Origin: Clostridium_B lapidicellarium
Lineage (GTDB): Bacteria > Bacillota > Clostridia > Clostridiales > Clostridiaceae
Assembly: GCF_041224415.1 (NCBI RefSeq)
Contig: NZ_JBGFFE010000008.1
Location: 45,440 to 109,439 of the forward strand
Reading direction: 5' to 3'
DNA: 64,000 nucleotides
The position numbers were made by a program, and so were the translations under genes. Each line of letters starts with the position of its first letter. Position 1 is the first letter of the stretch. The notes below the pieces were generated by a model, which was not told the origin of the DNA, did not search any database, and saw only the letters and a program-made list of their open reading frames with translations. Shown here in pieces: positions 52,717 through 62,711 of this stretch.

Positions 52717-54147
52717 ATGGAAATTAAAATTAAATTGAATAATAATAAACATAGGTATCAGGTGTTTGAAATAATAAATTTATTTTATAGTTTTACACAT
52801 ATACTTTTTGTTGAAGATGACAGCTGGGATTTTAATATTGTAATATATGAGAATGCCATGGAGATAGAAGACAGTGAAAGCACCCATCAAATGGAATTTC
52901 AAAGCGGTCTGACAAAAAATGAAAACATAAAGAAGATAGTGTTTTTGTATTTCGGACGGAGGATAAAAAAGGATTTGCCCTGGGGGACTCTGGTTGGAAT
53001 AAGACCGAGTAAGATAGCGTTGAAATTGATAGAAGAGGGCAAAAATGGCAAATATATAGCAGAATATTTTCACAGGCATTTTTGCTGCAGGCAGGACAAA
53101 TCAAAATTATGTTTCGATATAGCAAACTCGGAAAAAAACATAGTGAATTCCGACAGTAGAAGCGTAAGTGTATATATAGGCATGCCATTTTGCCCCAGCA
53201 GGTGTGTTTACTGTTCCTTTGCTTCAAACCCCATTGAAAAATTCAGAGGTGTTGTGGATGATTATCTGTGCAGCCTCGTGCATGAAGTGCGGCAAATTTC
53301 AGATTATATAAAAATGCATGATTTAAACATAGAATGTGTTTATTTTGGCGGGGGTACTCCCACATCCGTATGCGATGAAAAATTTGAAAAAATAATGAAT
53401 GAAATATATAATGGTTTTGTATGCAATCATAAAATAAGAGAATTTGATGTAGAATGTGGAAGACCGGACAGCATAACGTTAAATAAATTGAAGACCATGA
53501 AAAAATATGGAGTAAATAGAATAAGCATAAATCCACAGACGATGAATGAAAATACATTGAAATTCATTGGAAGAAAACACTCTGTAGAGGATGTAAAAGA
53601 GAAGTTTTACATGGCAAGGAAATGTGGATTTGACAATATAAACATGGACATAATAGTAGGTCTTCCAGGAGAAGGTATAAAACAGGTGAATAAAACTTGT
53701 GAAGAAATAGAAAAGCTTTCTCCGGACAATTTGACAGTACATGGTTTGTCTGTAAAAAGGGCATCTAAGCTCTATGAGAATATAATGAATGACGTAAAAT
53801 ACTCTATTGCCTGTGATGAAGAATTGAATTTGATGTTTGAGAGAACAGCCGCATTGGCAGAGACATTGGGAATGAATCCCTATTATGTGTACAGACAGAG
53901 AAATATGGTAGGCAACAGGGAAAATATTGGATATACAAGGCTTTGCAGTTCTGGAATATATAATGTTGAGATGATTGAGGAGAGGCAGACCATAATAGCC
54001 TGTGGGGCTGATGCAGTTACTAAGATTATATTTTTGGATGAAAATAGATTGGAAAGGCAGGCAAATGTAAAGGACGTGAGGGAGTACATAAATAGAGTAG
54101 ACGAAATGGTTCAGAAGAAAATAGAACTTTTAGATATGTTGTATTGA
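52717..54147 (+). CDS. hemZ: Coproporphyrinogen dehydrogenase HemZ (radical SAM)
   Basis: A 476-aa radical-SAM protein of the HemN/HemZ group. The cluster motif is CPSRCVYCSF (about residue 155), with YFGGGTPTS and RISINPQTMNE after it. The N-terminal 150 residues are the HemZ-specific domain. HemZ-type enzymes are annotated as oxygen-independent coproporphyrinogen III oxidases, but true activity varies across the family. The ribosome binding site before the ATG is weak. It lies in the dtd-MBL-hemZ-hisS row found in many clostridia. Confidence 0.9.
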   Translation: MEIKIKLNNNKHRYQVFEIINLFYSFTHILFVEDDSWDFNIVIYENAMEIEDSESTHQMEFQSGLTKNENIKKIVFLYFGRRIKKDLPWGTLVGIRPSKIALKLIEEGKNGKYIAEYFHRHFCCRQDKSKLCFDIANSEKNIVNSDSRSVSVYIGMPFCPSRCVYCSFASNPIEKFRGVVDDYLCSLVHEVRQISDYIKMHDLNIECVYFGGGTPTSVCDEKFEKIMNEIYNGFVCNHKIREFDVECGRPDSITLNKLKTMKKYGVNRISINPQTMNENTLKFIGRKHSVEDVKEKFYMARKCGFDNINMDIIVGLPGEGIKQVNKTCEEIEKLSPDNLTVHGLSVKRASKLYENIMNDVKYSIACDEELNLMFERTAALAETLGMNPYYVYRQRNMVGNRENIGYTRLCSSGIYNVEMIEERQTIIACGADAVTKIIFLDENRLERQANVKDVREYINRVDEMVQKKIELLDMLY

Positions 54148-54191
54148 ATGTGTTGTAAGTAAATAGATAAACGGGGAGGAAATATAGTATT

Positions 54192-55442
54192 ATGATTATA
54201 CAAGCACCGAGAGGTACCAAAGATATGCTGCCTACGGAGGCCTATAAGTGGCATTATCTGGAAAATATATTTAAGAATATAGCTGCTTCCTATGGATATA
54301 GAGAAATAAGGACGCCTGTGTTTGAATACACGGAACTTTTTAAAAGGGGAGTAGGAGAGACTACAGATGTGGTTCAAAAAGAAATGTATACATTCGAAGA
54401 TAAATCCGGAAGAAGCTTGACCCTTAAGGCTGAAGGCACATCGCCGGCGGTGAGAGCTTTTGTAGAAGGCAGTTTGTATAATGAAGTCCAGCCGACTAAA
54501 TTATTCTATTTCACGCCGGTTTTGAGATACGAGAGTGTTCAGAGGGGAAGACTTAGAGAACATCATCAATTTGGCATAGAGGCCTTTGGTTCGGAAGAAG
54601 CTTCCCTGGATGCGGAGGTTATAAGTCTGGCTGTTAGGGTATACAGAGAGCTTGGTGTAAGCGGACTGGAGCTCAATATAAACAGCATAGGATGTCCTAA
54701 GTGCAGAAAAAGATATAATGAAGCTTTAAAAAAGTTTTTGTCTGAGAGATATGATGACCTGTGCGATACTTGCAAGAGCAGATTTCACAAGAATCCCATG
54801 AGAATACTGGATTGCAAGGTGGAAAGCTGTAAAGAGATTGTAAAAAATGCTCCTGTGATATTGGATTATCTGTGTGATGAGTGCAGGGAGCATTTTGAAA
54901 GCTTGCAAAATTACTTGACAGCCCTTGGAATAAAGTATAAAATAAATCCTCTGATAGTGAGAGGACTTGATTATTACAGCAAAACCGTATTTGAAATAGT
55001 TGATGACAATATAACTGTCTGCGGCGGAGGAAGATATGATTATCTTATAGAGGAAGTTGGAGGGCCGCAGATGCCTGCTGTAGGCTTTGGAATGGGGATA
55101 GAGAGAACACTTCTCACATTGGCGGAAAAAGGTATAGAAATACCGAAACCTCCCTATATAGATCTGTATATAGGTTCTATGGGAGACAGTGCCGAACTGG
55201 AGGCCCTTAAGCTGTCCAATAAGTTGAGGGAGAAAAATTTGAGATGTGAATGTGATCATATGAATAGAAGTGTAAAATCCGAAATGAAATATGCAAATAA
55301 AATAGGTGCTAGATTCACGGTTATAATAGGGGAAAATGAACTGAAATCAGATTCTGCTAAATTCAAAAGAATGTCTGACGGAAAACAGTTTTTAATTGAT
55401 TTGAAAGACATGGATAAGATTTTGAATTTGATTAAATTGTAA
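54192..55442 (+). CDS. hisS: Histidyl-tRNA synthetase
   Basis: A class II synthetase of 416 aa. It begins with QAPRGTKDMLP, and has RTPVFEYTELF (motif 1), RYESVQRGRLREHHQFGIE (motif 2) and VGFGMGIERTLL (motif 3). The histidine-specific LVRGLDYYSKTVFE is intact, and the C-terminal anticodon domain follows. GGGGAGG precedes the ATG. I see no T-box leader in the 44 bases before the gene. Confidence 0.97.
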   Translation: MIIQAPRGTKDMLPTEAYKWHYLENIFKNIAASYGYREIRTPVFEYTELFKRGVGETTDVVQKEMYTFEDKSGRSLTLKAEGTSPAVRAFVEGSLYNEVQPTKLFYFTPVLRYESVQRGRLREHHQFGIEAFGSEEASLDAEVISLAVRVYRELGVSGLELNINSIGCPKCRKRYNEALKKFLSERYDDLCDTCKSRFHKNPMRILDCKVESCKEIVKNAPVILDYLCDECREHFESLQNYLTALGIKYKINPLIVRGLDYYSKTVFEIVDDNITVCGGGRYDYLIEEVGGPQMPAVGFGMGIERTLLTLAEKGIEIPKPPYIDLYIGSMGDSAELEALKLSNKLREKNLRCECDHMNRSVKSEMKYANKIGARFTVIIGENELKSDSAKFKRMSDGKQFLIDLKDMDKILNLIKL

Positions 55443-55613
55443 AAAACCGCTAAAAATTTAAATGGTCAAATAATGAGTAGAATAGGAGTTGAAAAACCGT
55501 TATTAAAACAACATTGTAAATGTACTTGTGAGTACTGGACCAGGAAAAGTTTAGCTTTTTCATGCACGATGAACAGGTATCATTTGTATGACGGGACGTA
55601 AATGGGAGAATCA

Positions 55614-57401
55614 TTGAATGGACTTAAGAGAACTCACATGTGCGGTGAGTTCAGAGAAAACAATATAGGTGAAAAGGTCACGGTAATGGGCTGGGTTCAA
55701 AGAAAGAGAAACTTAGGAGGCCTGGTGTTTGTAGATCTTAGAGACAGGACTGGAATACTTCAGATTGTATTTGGGGAAAAGATAGATGATGAGGCCTTTA
55801 AAAAATCGGATAATATAAAATCTGAATACTGCATAGCCGCCAGCGGGGTTATTGTAAAAAGGGAGTCGCCCAACAGGGGAATTCCCACGGGAATGGTGGA
55901 ATTAAAGGGTGAGTTTATAAGAATATTTTCAGAATCCGAAACACCACCCATATATATAAAGGAAAATTTGGATACGGATGAGAATATAAGACTGAAGTAC
56001 AGATACCTCGACTTGAGAAGGCCTGACATGCAGAGAATATTTTTGCTGAGGCATAAGACAGCAAAGACTATAAGAGATTTTCTAGACGAGGAGGGCTTTA
56101 TCGAGATAGAGACACCCATGCTTGGAAAAAGCACCCCGGAAGGTGCCAGAGATTACCTTGTTCCCAGCAGAAATTATAATGGAAAATTTTATGCACTTCC
56201 CCAATCACCCCAGCTATACAAGCAGCTTCTGATGGTTTCAGGTTTTGACAAGTATTTTCAAATAGTCAAATGTTTCAGGGACGAGGATTTAAGGGCCAAC
56301 AGACAGCCGGAATTTACCCAGGTGGATATGGAACTTTCGTTTGTGGAACAGGAAGATGTGATGGATGTAAATGAAAGATTGATTCAGAGGGTATTTAAAG
56401 AAATTGCCGGAGTGGATGTAAAGCTTCCTATAAAGAGGATGCCCTATAGGACTGTCATGGAAAGATACGGAAGCGACAAACCGGACCTGAGGTTTGGAAT
56501 GGAAATAAATGATATAACTGATGCGGTAAAAGGTACTGGATTTAAAGTCTTTCAAAATGCTATTGAAAAAGGCGGTTCTGTAAGAGCTATAAAAGTTCAG
56601 AATTCTGCTTCCATGAGCAGAAGACAGATTGATAAACTGGTACAGTTTGTAAAAGATTATGGTGCCGGAGGTCTTGTTTGGATAGAATACAGGGAGGACG
56701 GAGTCAGATCTTCCGCATCGAAATTTTTGACAGAAGACGACACAAAGAAAATATTGAAAAAGATGGAGGCAGTACCGGGAGATCTTATACTCATCATTGC
56801 CGATAAAAATAAAATTGCACTTGAAAGCCTGGGTGCCCTCAGAGTTCATATGGCACAGGAAACCGGAATTTTGAAGGACAACAATGAGTTCAAATTTGTA
56901 TGGGTAACGGAATTTCCTCTTTTGTCCTATAATGAAGATGAAAAAAGATACCAGGCGGAACATCACCCATTTACCATGCCTATGGACGAAGATATAAAAT
57001 ATCTTGACAGTGATCCGGGAAGGGTGAGGGCCAAAGCCTATGATATAGTACTGAATGGGGAAGAACTGGGCGGTGGAAGTATAAGAATACATGACACCAA
57101 GCTGCAGGAGAAAATGTTTCAGGTAATTGGAATCAAACAGGAAGAAGCATGGGAAAAATTTGGCTATCTTCTGAATGCCTTTAAATTTGGTCCACCACCT
57201 CATGGCGGACTGGCTTATGGATTTGACAGAATGGTAATGTTTTTGGCAAATACCGATAATATAAAAGATGTTATAGCATTTCCTAAAAACCAAAATGCAT
57301 TTTGTCCGCTTACAGAGGCTCCAAATGTGGTGGATAAAGCCCAGCTTGATGAACTTGGAATCAGTATAAATGGTTCAAAAAATTTAAATAAAGACGATTA
57401 A
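55614..57401 (+). CDS. aspS: Aspartyl-tRNA synthetase
   Basis: A bacterial-type class II synthetase of about 595 aa. The OB anticodon domain comes first (THMCGEF, VMGWVQRKRNLGGLVF). The catalytic core has RDEDLRANRQPEFTQVDME, the GAD insertion lies in the middle, and motif 3 is GLAYGFDRMVM. TTG 55614 is preferred over ATG 55602 because GGGAG (about 55604-55608) is placed for it, and it gives the usual short N-terminus. The 159-base gap after hisS shows no clear T-box. Confidence 0.96.
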   Translation: MNGLKRTHMCGEFRENNIGEKVTVMGWVQRKRNLGGLVFVDLRDRTGILQIVFGEKIDDEAFKKSDNIKSEYCIAASGVIVKRESPNRGIPTGMVELKGEFIRIFSESETPPIYIKENLDTDENIRLKYRYLDLRRPDMQRIFLLRHKTAKTIRDFLDEEGFIEIETPMLGKSTPEGARDYLVPSRNYNGKFYALPQSPQLYKQLLMVSGFDKYFQIVKCFRDEDLRANRQPEFTQVDMELSFVEQEDVMDVNERLIQRVFKEIAGVDVKLPIKRMPYRTVMERYGSDKPDLRFGMEINDITDAVKGTGFKVFQNAIEKGGSVRAIKVQNSASMSRRQIDKLVQFVKDYGAGGLVWIEYREDGVRSSASKFLTEDDTKKILKKMEAVPGDLILIIADKNKIALESLGALRVHMAQETGILKDNNEFKFVWVTEFPLLSYNEDEKRYQAEHHPFTMPMDEDIKYLDSDPGRVRAKAYDIVLNGEELGGGSIRIHDTKLQEKMFQVIGIKQEEAWEKFGYLLNAFKFGPPPHGGLAYGFDRMVMFLANTDNIKDVIAFPKNQNAFCPLTEAPNVVDKAQLDELGISINGSKNLNKDD

Positions 57402-57469
57402 ATGCTCGCTTTGTAAAGATAAAATTTGAAAAATGTAGTATAATAATGTTAAGAATTCAAGAAAAAATC

Positions 57470-57672
57470 TTATTTGTTGTTGATATTAAAAATTGAAAAA
57501 TTCCTGCCATGTACGCGGAATGAGTTGATCTTGACCGAACATTTTATAAAAGGGAATTGTACTCTTCTTGTGGAAGTGAGACCTGATTTACTCAGGGACA
57601 AGAAGCAAGAAGGAGATGCCCACCTGCTGGGAGCGGGTTCAAAGTAACTCATGAGACGGCACGGCGGGATTT
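57470..57672 (+). ncRNA. ssrS: 6S RNA (approximate ends)
   Basis: Directly after aspS, the place of 6S-1 RNA (bsrA) in Bacillus. The ends fold back: the segment around 57508-57540 (TTCCTGCC, AATGAGTTGATCTTGACC) pairs with the segment around 57640-57670 (GGTTCAAAGTAACTCAT, GGCGGGAT). The middle forms a terminal hairpin (CTTCTTGT with ACAAGAAG) and a side hairpin CCCACCTGCTGGG, leaving a central bubble, the open-promoter mimic of 6S RNA. TATAAT at 57439-57444 may be its -10. Coordinates are good to about 20 bases. Confidence 0.72.
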
Positions 57673-58349
57673 TATTTACTGCTTGAATTTTGTAATTTGG
57701 ATTTTAGAGAAGACATGGAGTCCATTATTTCATTTCTTGGAAGTTTACCGGCAGATAATTCATCATTGTCTTTTGACAATAGATCTTCGTAGAATTTTAT
57801 GGCATATTTTAAAGATCTGACATTATAATTATTTTCCTGCAGCAATTCATATACCGTGTTTTCAGCTTTGTCGTATATGTGACATCTTATATAGTATTTT
57901 ATGATTTTATCCTGCAGTTCACAGGTCAATTTATACTGACATATTTTTTCTATGAGGGGATCTATATCGGAAAAATAGGATTCCAGTTCGCAGCTTTCCC
58001 TTTTATTCAAATATGCATTTAAAAATAAACTGAGGGATTTTTGGTTTATGTAAAATGAATAATCCAGCTCACCTTGAATTTCTAAGATATTACCTTCTTC
58101 TTCTAATAATTTGGCTATTATTATACACTTCTCTGTATTTATTGTTCCCTTTACCTTTACCATGTCCATTAAGCTTTCTACAGAAAAGGAATTGAAAAAT
58201 TTCAAACTCAGTCTAAACATATCTTTAAAGGCATTGTCAATTAAGTCCAGGGCTTCTTTGTAGTTTTTATTTTTTTTACTGTCCAGTATTTTAATCAAAA
58301 GTTCGTTGAACCTTTTAATTAATTCTGCAGTTATAGTTCTTTTTAACAT
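57672..58349 (-). CDS. Helical protein of unknown function (DUF6483-like)
   Basis: A 225-aa protein, almost entirely alpha-helical by composition, with a repeated Leu/Lys pattern like tetratricopeptide-type helices (KNYKEALDLIDNAFKDMF, DKAENTVYELLQENN). I believe it belongs to the clostridial DUF6483 family; no catalytic motif is visible. A GGAGG-like site precedes the start. It is transcribed toward the 6S RNA and away from the membrane protein at 58552. Function unknown. Confidence 0.7.
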   Translation of the reverse strand: MLKRTITAELIKRFNELLIKILDSKKNKNYKEALDLIDNAFKDMFRLSLKFFNSFSVESLMDMVKVKGTINTEKCIIIAKLLEEEGNILEIQGELDYSFYINQKSLSLFLNAYLNKRESCELESYFSDIDPLIEKICQYKLTCELQDKIIKYYIRCHIYDKAENTVYELLQENNYNVRSLKYAIKFYEDLLSKDNDELSAGKLPRNEIMDSMSSLKSKLQNSSSK

Positions 58350-58488
58350 GTATTGATACCTCCGATATTTTATAAAACGCTAATATTGTATTACATATTA
58401 TTATACTAAAAAAACATTTCATTTACTACAGCAAAATAATAATAAATATTGAATGCAGCCGCTCTTTATGATATTATAATATTGTTAA

Positions 58489-58509
58489 ATATAGTTTTAA
58501 GAACTATAT
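58489..58509. promoter_or_regulatory. Palindrome downstream of a -10 box
   Basis: ATATAGTT (58489-58496) and AACTATAT (58502-58509) form an 8-bp inverted repeat with a 5-base centre, 8 bases after a TATAAT (58475-58480) and 43 bases before the hemolysin-III family gene. It could be an operator or the start of the transcript. Confidence 0.35.
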
Positions 58510-58551
58510 GTTATGATATTGATATTTAACTTATTAAAGGAGCTGTGCTTT

Positions 58552-59202
58552 ATGGATGAACAATTGAAGTTTTACACCAGAGGAGAGGAAATAGCCAATG
58601 CTGTAACTCATGGAATAGGTACGCTGCTTTCAATTGCAGCACTCGTACTCTTAATCGTTTTTTCAGTTGAAAAAGGAGATGAATGGTATGTGGTAAGCTA
58701 TACCATATATGGGTCATCCATGTTTATTTTATATCTGGGATCTACATTATATCACAGTATAACTAATGTAAAAGCCAAAAGGATATTTAGAATATTTGAT
58801 CATGCCTCCATTTATCTGTTGATTGCAGGTACTTATACACCCTTTACTTTAACTGTTCTGAGAAGTTCCGTAGGCTGGGTGATTTTTGCCATAGTATGGA
58901 CATTGGCCGTTTTAGGAATAATAATGAAAATATTCTGGGTGGGAAAACATGAACTGGCATCCACTTTATTATATATCTTTATGGGCTGGATGATAATTTT
59001 TGTGATAAAGAGGCTTTTGATATTATTACCTCCGGCAGGAATAGTGCTTTTGGTTGCAGGTGGAATTATATACACTGCAGGGGCGGTTTTGTATATGATG
59101 GATAAGATACCTTATAATCATGCAATATGGCACCTTTTTGTGATTGCAGGGAGTGCATGTCATTTTTTCTGTATACTCTTGTATTTATTTCCAAATTCTT
59201 AG
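58552..59202 (+). CDS. Hemolysin III/PAQR family membrane protein
   Basis: A 216-aa protein with seven predicted membrane helices. EEIANAVTHGIG near the start, LGSTLYHS, FDHASIYLLIAGTYTPF and HAIWHLFVIAGSACHF are the family blocks, with the conserved Ser, His and Asp that form the metal site of PAQR proteins. The family may be membrane hydrolases (ceramidase-like); a haemolytic role is not established. ATG 58552 is chosen because AAAGGAG (58536-58542) precedes it. Confidence 0.92.
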   Translation: MDEQLKFYTRGEEIANAVTHGIGTLLSIAALVLLIVFSVEKGDEWYVVSYTIYGSSMFILYLGSTLYHSITNVKAKRIFRIFDHASIYLLIAGTYTPFTLTVLRSSVGWVIFAIVWTLAVLGIIMKIFWVGKHELASTLLYIFMGWMIIFVIKRLLILLPPAGIVLLVAGGIIYTAGAVLYMMDKIPYNHAIWHLFVIAGSACHFFCILLYLFPNS

Positions 59203-59379
59203 TTGTGAATTAAAATGCTGTCGCTTTTTCAAAATGTAGAATTTTTTTAAAGTAATTTGGGACAAAATGTAGATAAATGATGAAATGTTTTGGCAAAGTT
59301 TCAATAAATATTAAAAGGAGTATTCATATACTATATAGAATATATAATCAATAAATCTATTTTAAGAGGATAATTGATT

Positions 59380-59928
59380 ATGGTTGATAATAATATTTTT
59401 GGGTGTCATTCTTCATTTTACTATTGTGGATTGGGACATTTAATTATTAATATGTATAAATATATTAGAGATGGTGTTGACAGAAGAGAAAAAATTTATA
59501 TTTGTACTGATTTCACGGTGTATTTTAAATTATCAAGGTACTTGGGTAGATACAGCGAACATGTGGAGTATTTTGATGCAGTTGGAATGATAAATTATTA
59601 TAGGGAAATGGGATTTGACAGTACAAGAATAAAGCTTTCAGAATGTGTAGATAGAAATACCGAGAAAGGTTATGCCGGATTGAGATTTATTATGCAAATT
59701 GATTATGTAATTTCTCAAACCTCACAGAAAGACTTTTTGTGTTTTGATAAAAATATATCCCATATGATTTCGGGTACAAAGGTATCTTTTATGTGTATTT
59801 ATGATTTTGAAGATTATTTAAATAACAGAGACATTATAAACAATGAAATTGTGAAAAAATCCTATAAAAATCATTTTTTTAGATTATTTTGCGGCAAATT
59901 GAGAAAGTGGAATAAACTACTGATTTGA
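59380..59928 (+). CDS. MEDS-domain-like sensory protein
   Basis: A 182-aa protein resembling the MEDS (methanogen/methylotroph DcmR sensory) domain: the opening FGCHSSFYYCGLGHL, KIYICTDF, and a late SFMCIYDF. The fold is RecA-like and is thought to bind a ligand or interact with sigma/anti-sigma systems. Here the domain stands alone, with a short basic tail (KSYKNHFFRLFCGKLRKW). ATG 59380 has AAGAGGA (59364-59370) upstream. It has a clear terminator after it, so it is a single gene. Family call is moderate. Confidence 0.5.
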   Translation: MVDNNIFGCHSSFYYCGLGHLIINMYKYIRDGVDRREKIYICTDFTVYFKLSRYLGRYSEHVEYFDAVGMINYYREMGFDSTRIKLSECVDRNTEKGYAGLRFIMQIDYVISQTSQKDFLCFDKNISHMISGTKVSFMCIYDFEDYLNNRDIINNEIVKKSYKNHFFRLFCGKLRKWNKLLI

Positions 59929-59963
59929 AATAATCCTAGCTTTTAAGTTAGGGTTATTTTAAA
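59929..59963 (+). terminator. Terminator after the MEDS-like gene
   Basis: A 12-bp stem (59929-59940 with 59947-59958, two G-U pairs) with a 6-base loop, followed by a short A/T-rich stretch. Confidence 0.6.
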
Positions 59964-59992
59964 TTTACATTATCTTGTTTCTAATTTATAAT
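59964..59992 (+). promoter_or_regulatory. Sigma-A promoter of polA
   Basis: TTTACA (59964-59969) and a perfect TATAAT (59987-59992) are separated by 17 bases, 58 bases before polA. Confidence 0.6.
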
Positions 59993-60049
59993 AAGGGTGA
60001 TATTATATAATAGTCAATAATTGAGGAAATAATTTTGGAGGTAAATTTG

Positions 60050-62689
60050 ATGGATAATGAAAGACTGCTGATATTAGATGGACACAGTTTGATGAATAGG
60101 GCATTTTATGCGCTGCCGGACTTAACCAACTCAGAGGGATTACATACTAATGCAGTTTATGGATTTTTGAATATGCTGCTGAAAATGAAGAAGGAAATTA
60201 AGCCCAACTACATAGTTTGTACTTTTGACAGGAGTACACCTACTTTCAGACACAACAGATATACTGAATATAAAGCTGGAAGGAAAAAAATGCCTCCTGA
60301 ATTGTCTGAACAGTTCCCAATAATGGAAAAGGTATTGAAGATGATGTCCATAAACATTTTTGAAATAGACGGGTTTGAGGCAGATGATCTGATGGGAACG
60401 CTTTCTGTATTTGCTGAAAATAAGGGCATAGAAGTATATATAATCACCGGGGACAGGGATGCCCTGCAGCTTGCTACAGATAAGGTGAAAATAGTCATTA
60501 CCAAAAAGGGAATTACGCAGAAGGAAGTATATGACAGAGACAGAATGATAGGGGAATATGGAGTCACCCCCAAGCAATTCATAGACGTGAAGGGACTTAT
60601 GGGGGATAGCTCTGATAATATACCAGGCGTACCGGGCATAGGCGAGAAAACTGCTTTTAAGCTTATAAAAGAATATAAAAGCATAGAAAATGTATTTGAG
60701 AATATAGATAATATCAAGGGTAAAAAACTGAAGGAAAATTTGAAACAGTACATGGAACAGGCTGCTTTTAGTAAAAGGCTTGCCACTATTGTCACAGATG
60801 TTCCCATAGATATGGATTTGAATTCCATAGAATCCAGGGAGGAGTACGATGCTGAAGGGCTTAAAAATTTATTTGAAAAACTTCAGTTCAAGTCCTTGAT
60901 GAATAAGGTGGTGACACCGCAGCAGAAGGAAGCTGGGGCAGAGAATGACGAAGTAAAAGTCAATCTCGTGGATAGTTTGATTGAACTAAAAAATTTTACG
61001 GCCGATTTAGAAAACTCAAAAATAGGCGATAATTTAATATATATAAATTTTAAAGTCATGGGTAATACGGTATACTCTAAAAACCGTATAGATAAAGTAT
61101 TCATTAATCTGGGAAAAGAAAATTTTGAAATAGATACAAGTAAATTATATGGTGAAGACAAAGACAGCACTGTCAAACTTATGAAATCTCTGTTTGAAAA
61201 CCCCAATTTTTATAAAGTGAGTTATGATGTGAAATCTCCCTGCAGCATACTGCACAGAATGGGCATAAAGCTTTCAAAAATAAAATTCGATATAAAGATA
61301 GCAGCTTATCTTTTGGATTCATCCAGGTCAAATTATGAACTCATAGATATTGTGAGGGAATGTACAGGTGTAAATATTTCAGAAGAGGACAAAAATCTTT
61401 TCGTAAAGGAAACGGCACTGTTTGAAAAAGTTTATTCTGTCCTCAGACAAAAGATAGAGGAAGAAAATATGGGAAAGCTTTTGTATGAAGTGGAACAGCC
61501 CCTGATACCCGTACTTGCATCTATGGAATATGAGGGATTTAAAGTCGATAAAAGCAGACTTTTGGAACAGGAAAATAAATTCAAAGTTGAAATAGACAGA
61601 GTGCAAAGTGAAATATACTCCCTTGCCGGGGAGGAATTTAATATAAATTCCACAAAACAGCTTGGTAAAATACTCTTTGAAAAACTGGATCTTCCTGTAA
61701 TAAAAAAGACCAAAACAGGATACTCCACCAATGCTGAAGTACTGGAAAAACTGAAAGGCAGGCATCCTATAATTGAAAATATAATATATTACAGGCAGCT
61801 TGCTAAATTGTATTCTACCTATATTGAAGGCCTTAAATCCGTTATAGAGGAAGATAGCAAGATTCATTCCAATTTCAATCAGACGGTGACTACTACGGGG
61901 AGGCTTTCAAGTACAGAGCCCAACCTTCAAAATATACCCATAAAATATGAAATGGGAAGGGAAATAAGGAAAATATTCGTACCTGATAATGAAAACTGTG
62001 TTATACTCTCTGCTGATTATTCACAGATAGAACTTAGAGTGCTTGCCCATATTGCAGATGATGAAAATTTGATAAATGCATTTATAAACCACAATGATAT
62101 ACATGCCAAAACCGCTTCGGAGGTATTTAAAGTTCCCATAGACAAGGTTACTCCAGCCCAGAGAAGCAGAGCTAAAGCGGTGAATTTCGGCATAGTATAT
62201 GGCATAGGTGACTTCAGCCTGGGTAAAAATTTGAATATATCGAGAAAAGAGGCAAAATCATATATAGATACTTATTTTGAAAGATATCCCAATGTAAAAT
62301 TATACATGGATAATATAGTGGAGAAAGCCAGGAAGGATTTTTATGTTACCACCATTATGAACAGAAGAAGGTATATACCTGAGATAAAGTCTTCAAATAA
62401 GATAGTGAAAGCTCTGGGGGAAAGGCTTGCCATGAATACTCCTATTCAGGGAAGTGCGGCAGATATTATAAAGATAGCCATGGTAAATGTATATAGAAAA
62501 CTGGAGGAAAATCACTTAAAGAGCAAACTTATACTTCAGGTGCATGATGAATTGATCTTGAATGTATACAGGGAGGAACTTGAAAGTGTAAAGCATATTG
62601 TAAAAGAGGAAATGGAAAATGTGCTGGATTTAAAGGTACCTTTGGAAGTAGATATAAACATAGGTGATAATTGGTATGAGGCTAAATAA
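60050..62689 (+). CDS. polA: DNA polymerase I
   Basis: A 879-aa repair and Okazaki-fragment polymerase. The N-terminal 5'-3' exonuclease is intact (LILDGHSLMNRAFYAL, FDRSTPTFRH, GFEADDLMGTL, GDRDALQL, GDSSDNIPGVPGIGEKTA). The middle 3'-5' exonuclease fold (about residues 300-480) lacks the catalytic acidic residues, as in Bacillus and other clostridia. The polymerase domain has TTTGRLSSTEPNLQNIP, ADYSQIELRVLAHI, RAKAVNFGIVYG and LQVHDELI, so it is active. ATG 60050 is chosen because GGAGGT (60037-60042) is placed for it. coaE follows after 22 bases. Confidence 0.97.
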   Translation: MDNERLLILDGHSLMNRAFYALPDLTNSEGLHTNAVYGFLNMLLKMKKEIKPNYIVCTFDRSTPTFRHNRYTEYKAGRKKMPPELSEQFPIMEKVLKMMSINIFEIDGFEADDLMGTLSVFAENKGIEVYIITGDRDALQLATDKVKIVITKKGITQKEVYDRDRMIGEYGVTPKQFIDVKGLMGDSSDNIPGVPGIGEKTAFKLIKEYKSIENVFENIDNIKGKKLKENLKQYMEQAAFSKRLATIVTDVPIDMDLNSIESREEYDAEGLKNLFEKLQFKSLMNKVVTPQQKEAGAENDEVKVNLVDSLIELKNFTADLENSKIGDNLIYINFKVMGNTVYSKNRIDKVFINLGKENFEIDTSKLYGEDKDSTVKLMKSLFENPNFYKVSYDVKSPCSILHRMGIKLSKIKFDIKIAAYLLDSSRSNYELIDIVRECTGVNISEEDKNLFVKETALFEKVYSVLRQKIEEENMGKLLYEVEQPLIPVLASMEYEGFKVDKSRLLEQENKFKVEIDRVQSEIYSLAGEEFNINSTKQLGKILFEKLDLPVIKKTKTGYSTNAEVLEKLKGRHPIIENIIYYRQLAKLYSTYIEGLKSVIEEDSKIHSNFNQTVTTTGRLSSTEPNLQNIPIKYEMGREIRKIFVPDNENCVILSADYSQIELRVLAHIADDENLINAFINHNDIHAKTASEVFKVPIDKVTPAQRSRAKAVNFGIVYGIGDFSLGKNLNISRKEAKSYIDTYFERYPNVKLYMDNIVEKARKDFYVTTIMNRRRYIPEIKSSNKIVKALGERLAMNTPIQGSAADIIKIAMVNVYRKLEENHLKSKLILQVHDELILNVYREELESVKHIVKEEMENVLDLKVPLEVDINIGDNWYEAK

Positions 62690-62711
62690 ATGATAAAAGA
62701 GAGTGATTGCT

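Noticed and set aside
55443..55613. T-box leader before aspS
   Set aside because: The 171-base gap has no recognisable T-box sequence or specifier stem.
56289..57293. A 334-codon open frame on the minus strand
   Set aside because: It lies entirely opposite aspS, whose protein is unmistakable; the antisense translation is low-complexity and has no family features.
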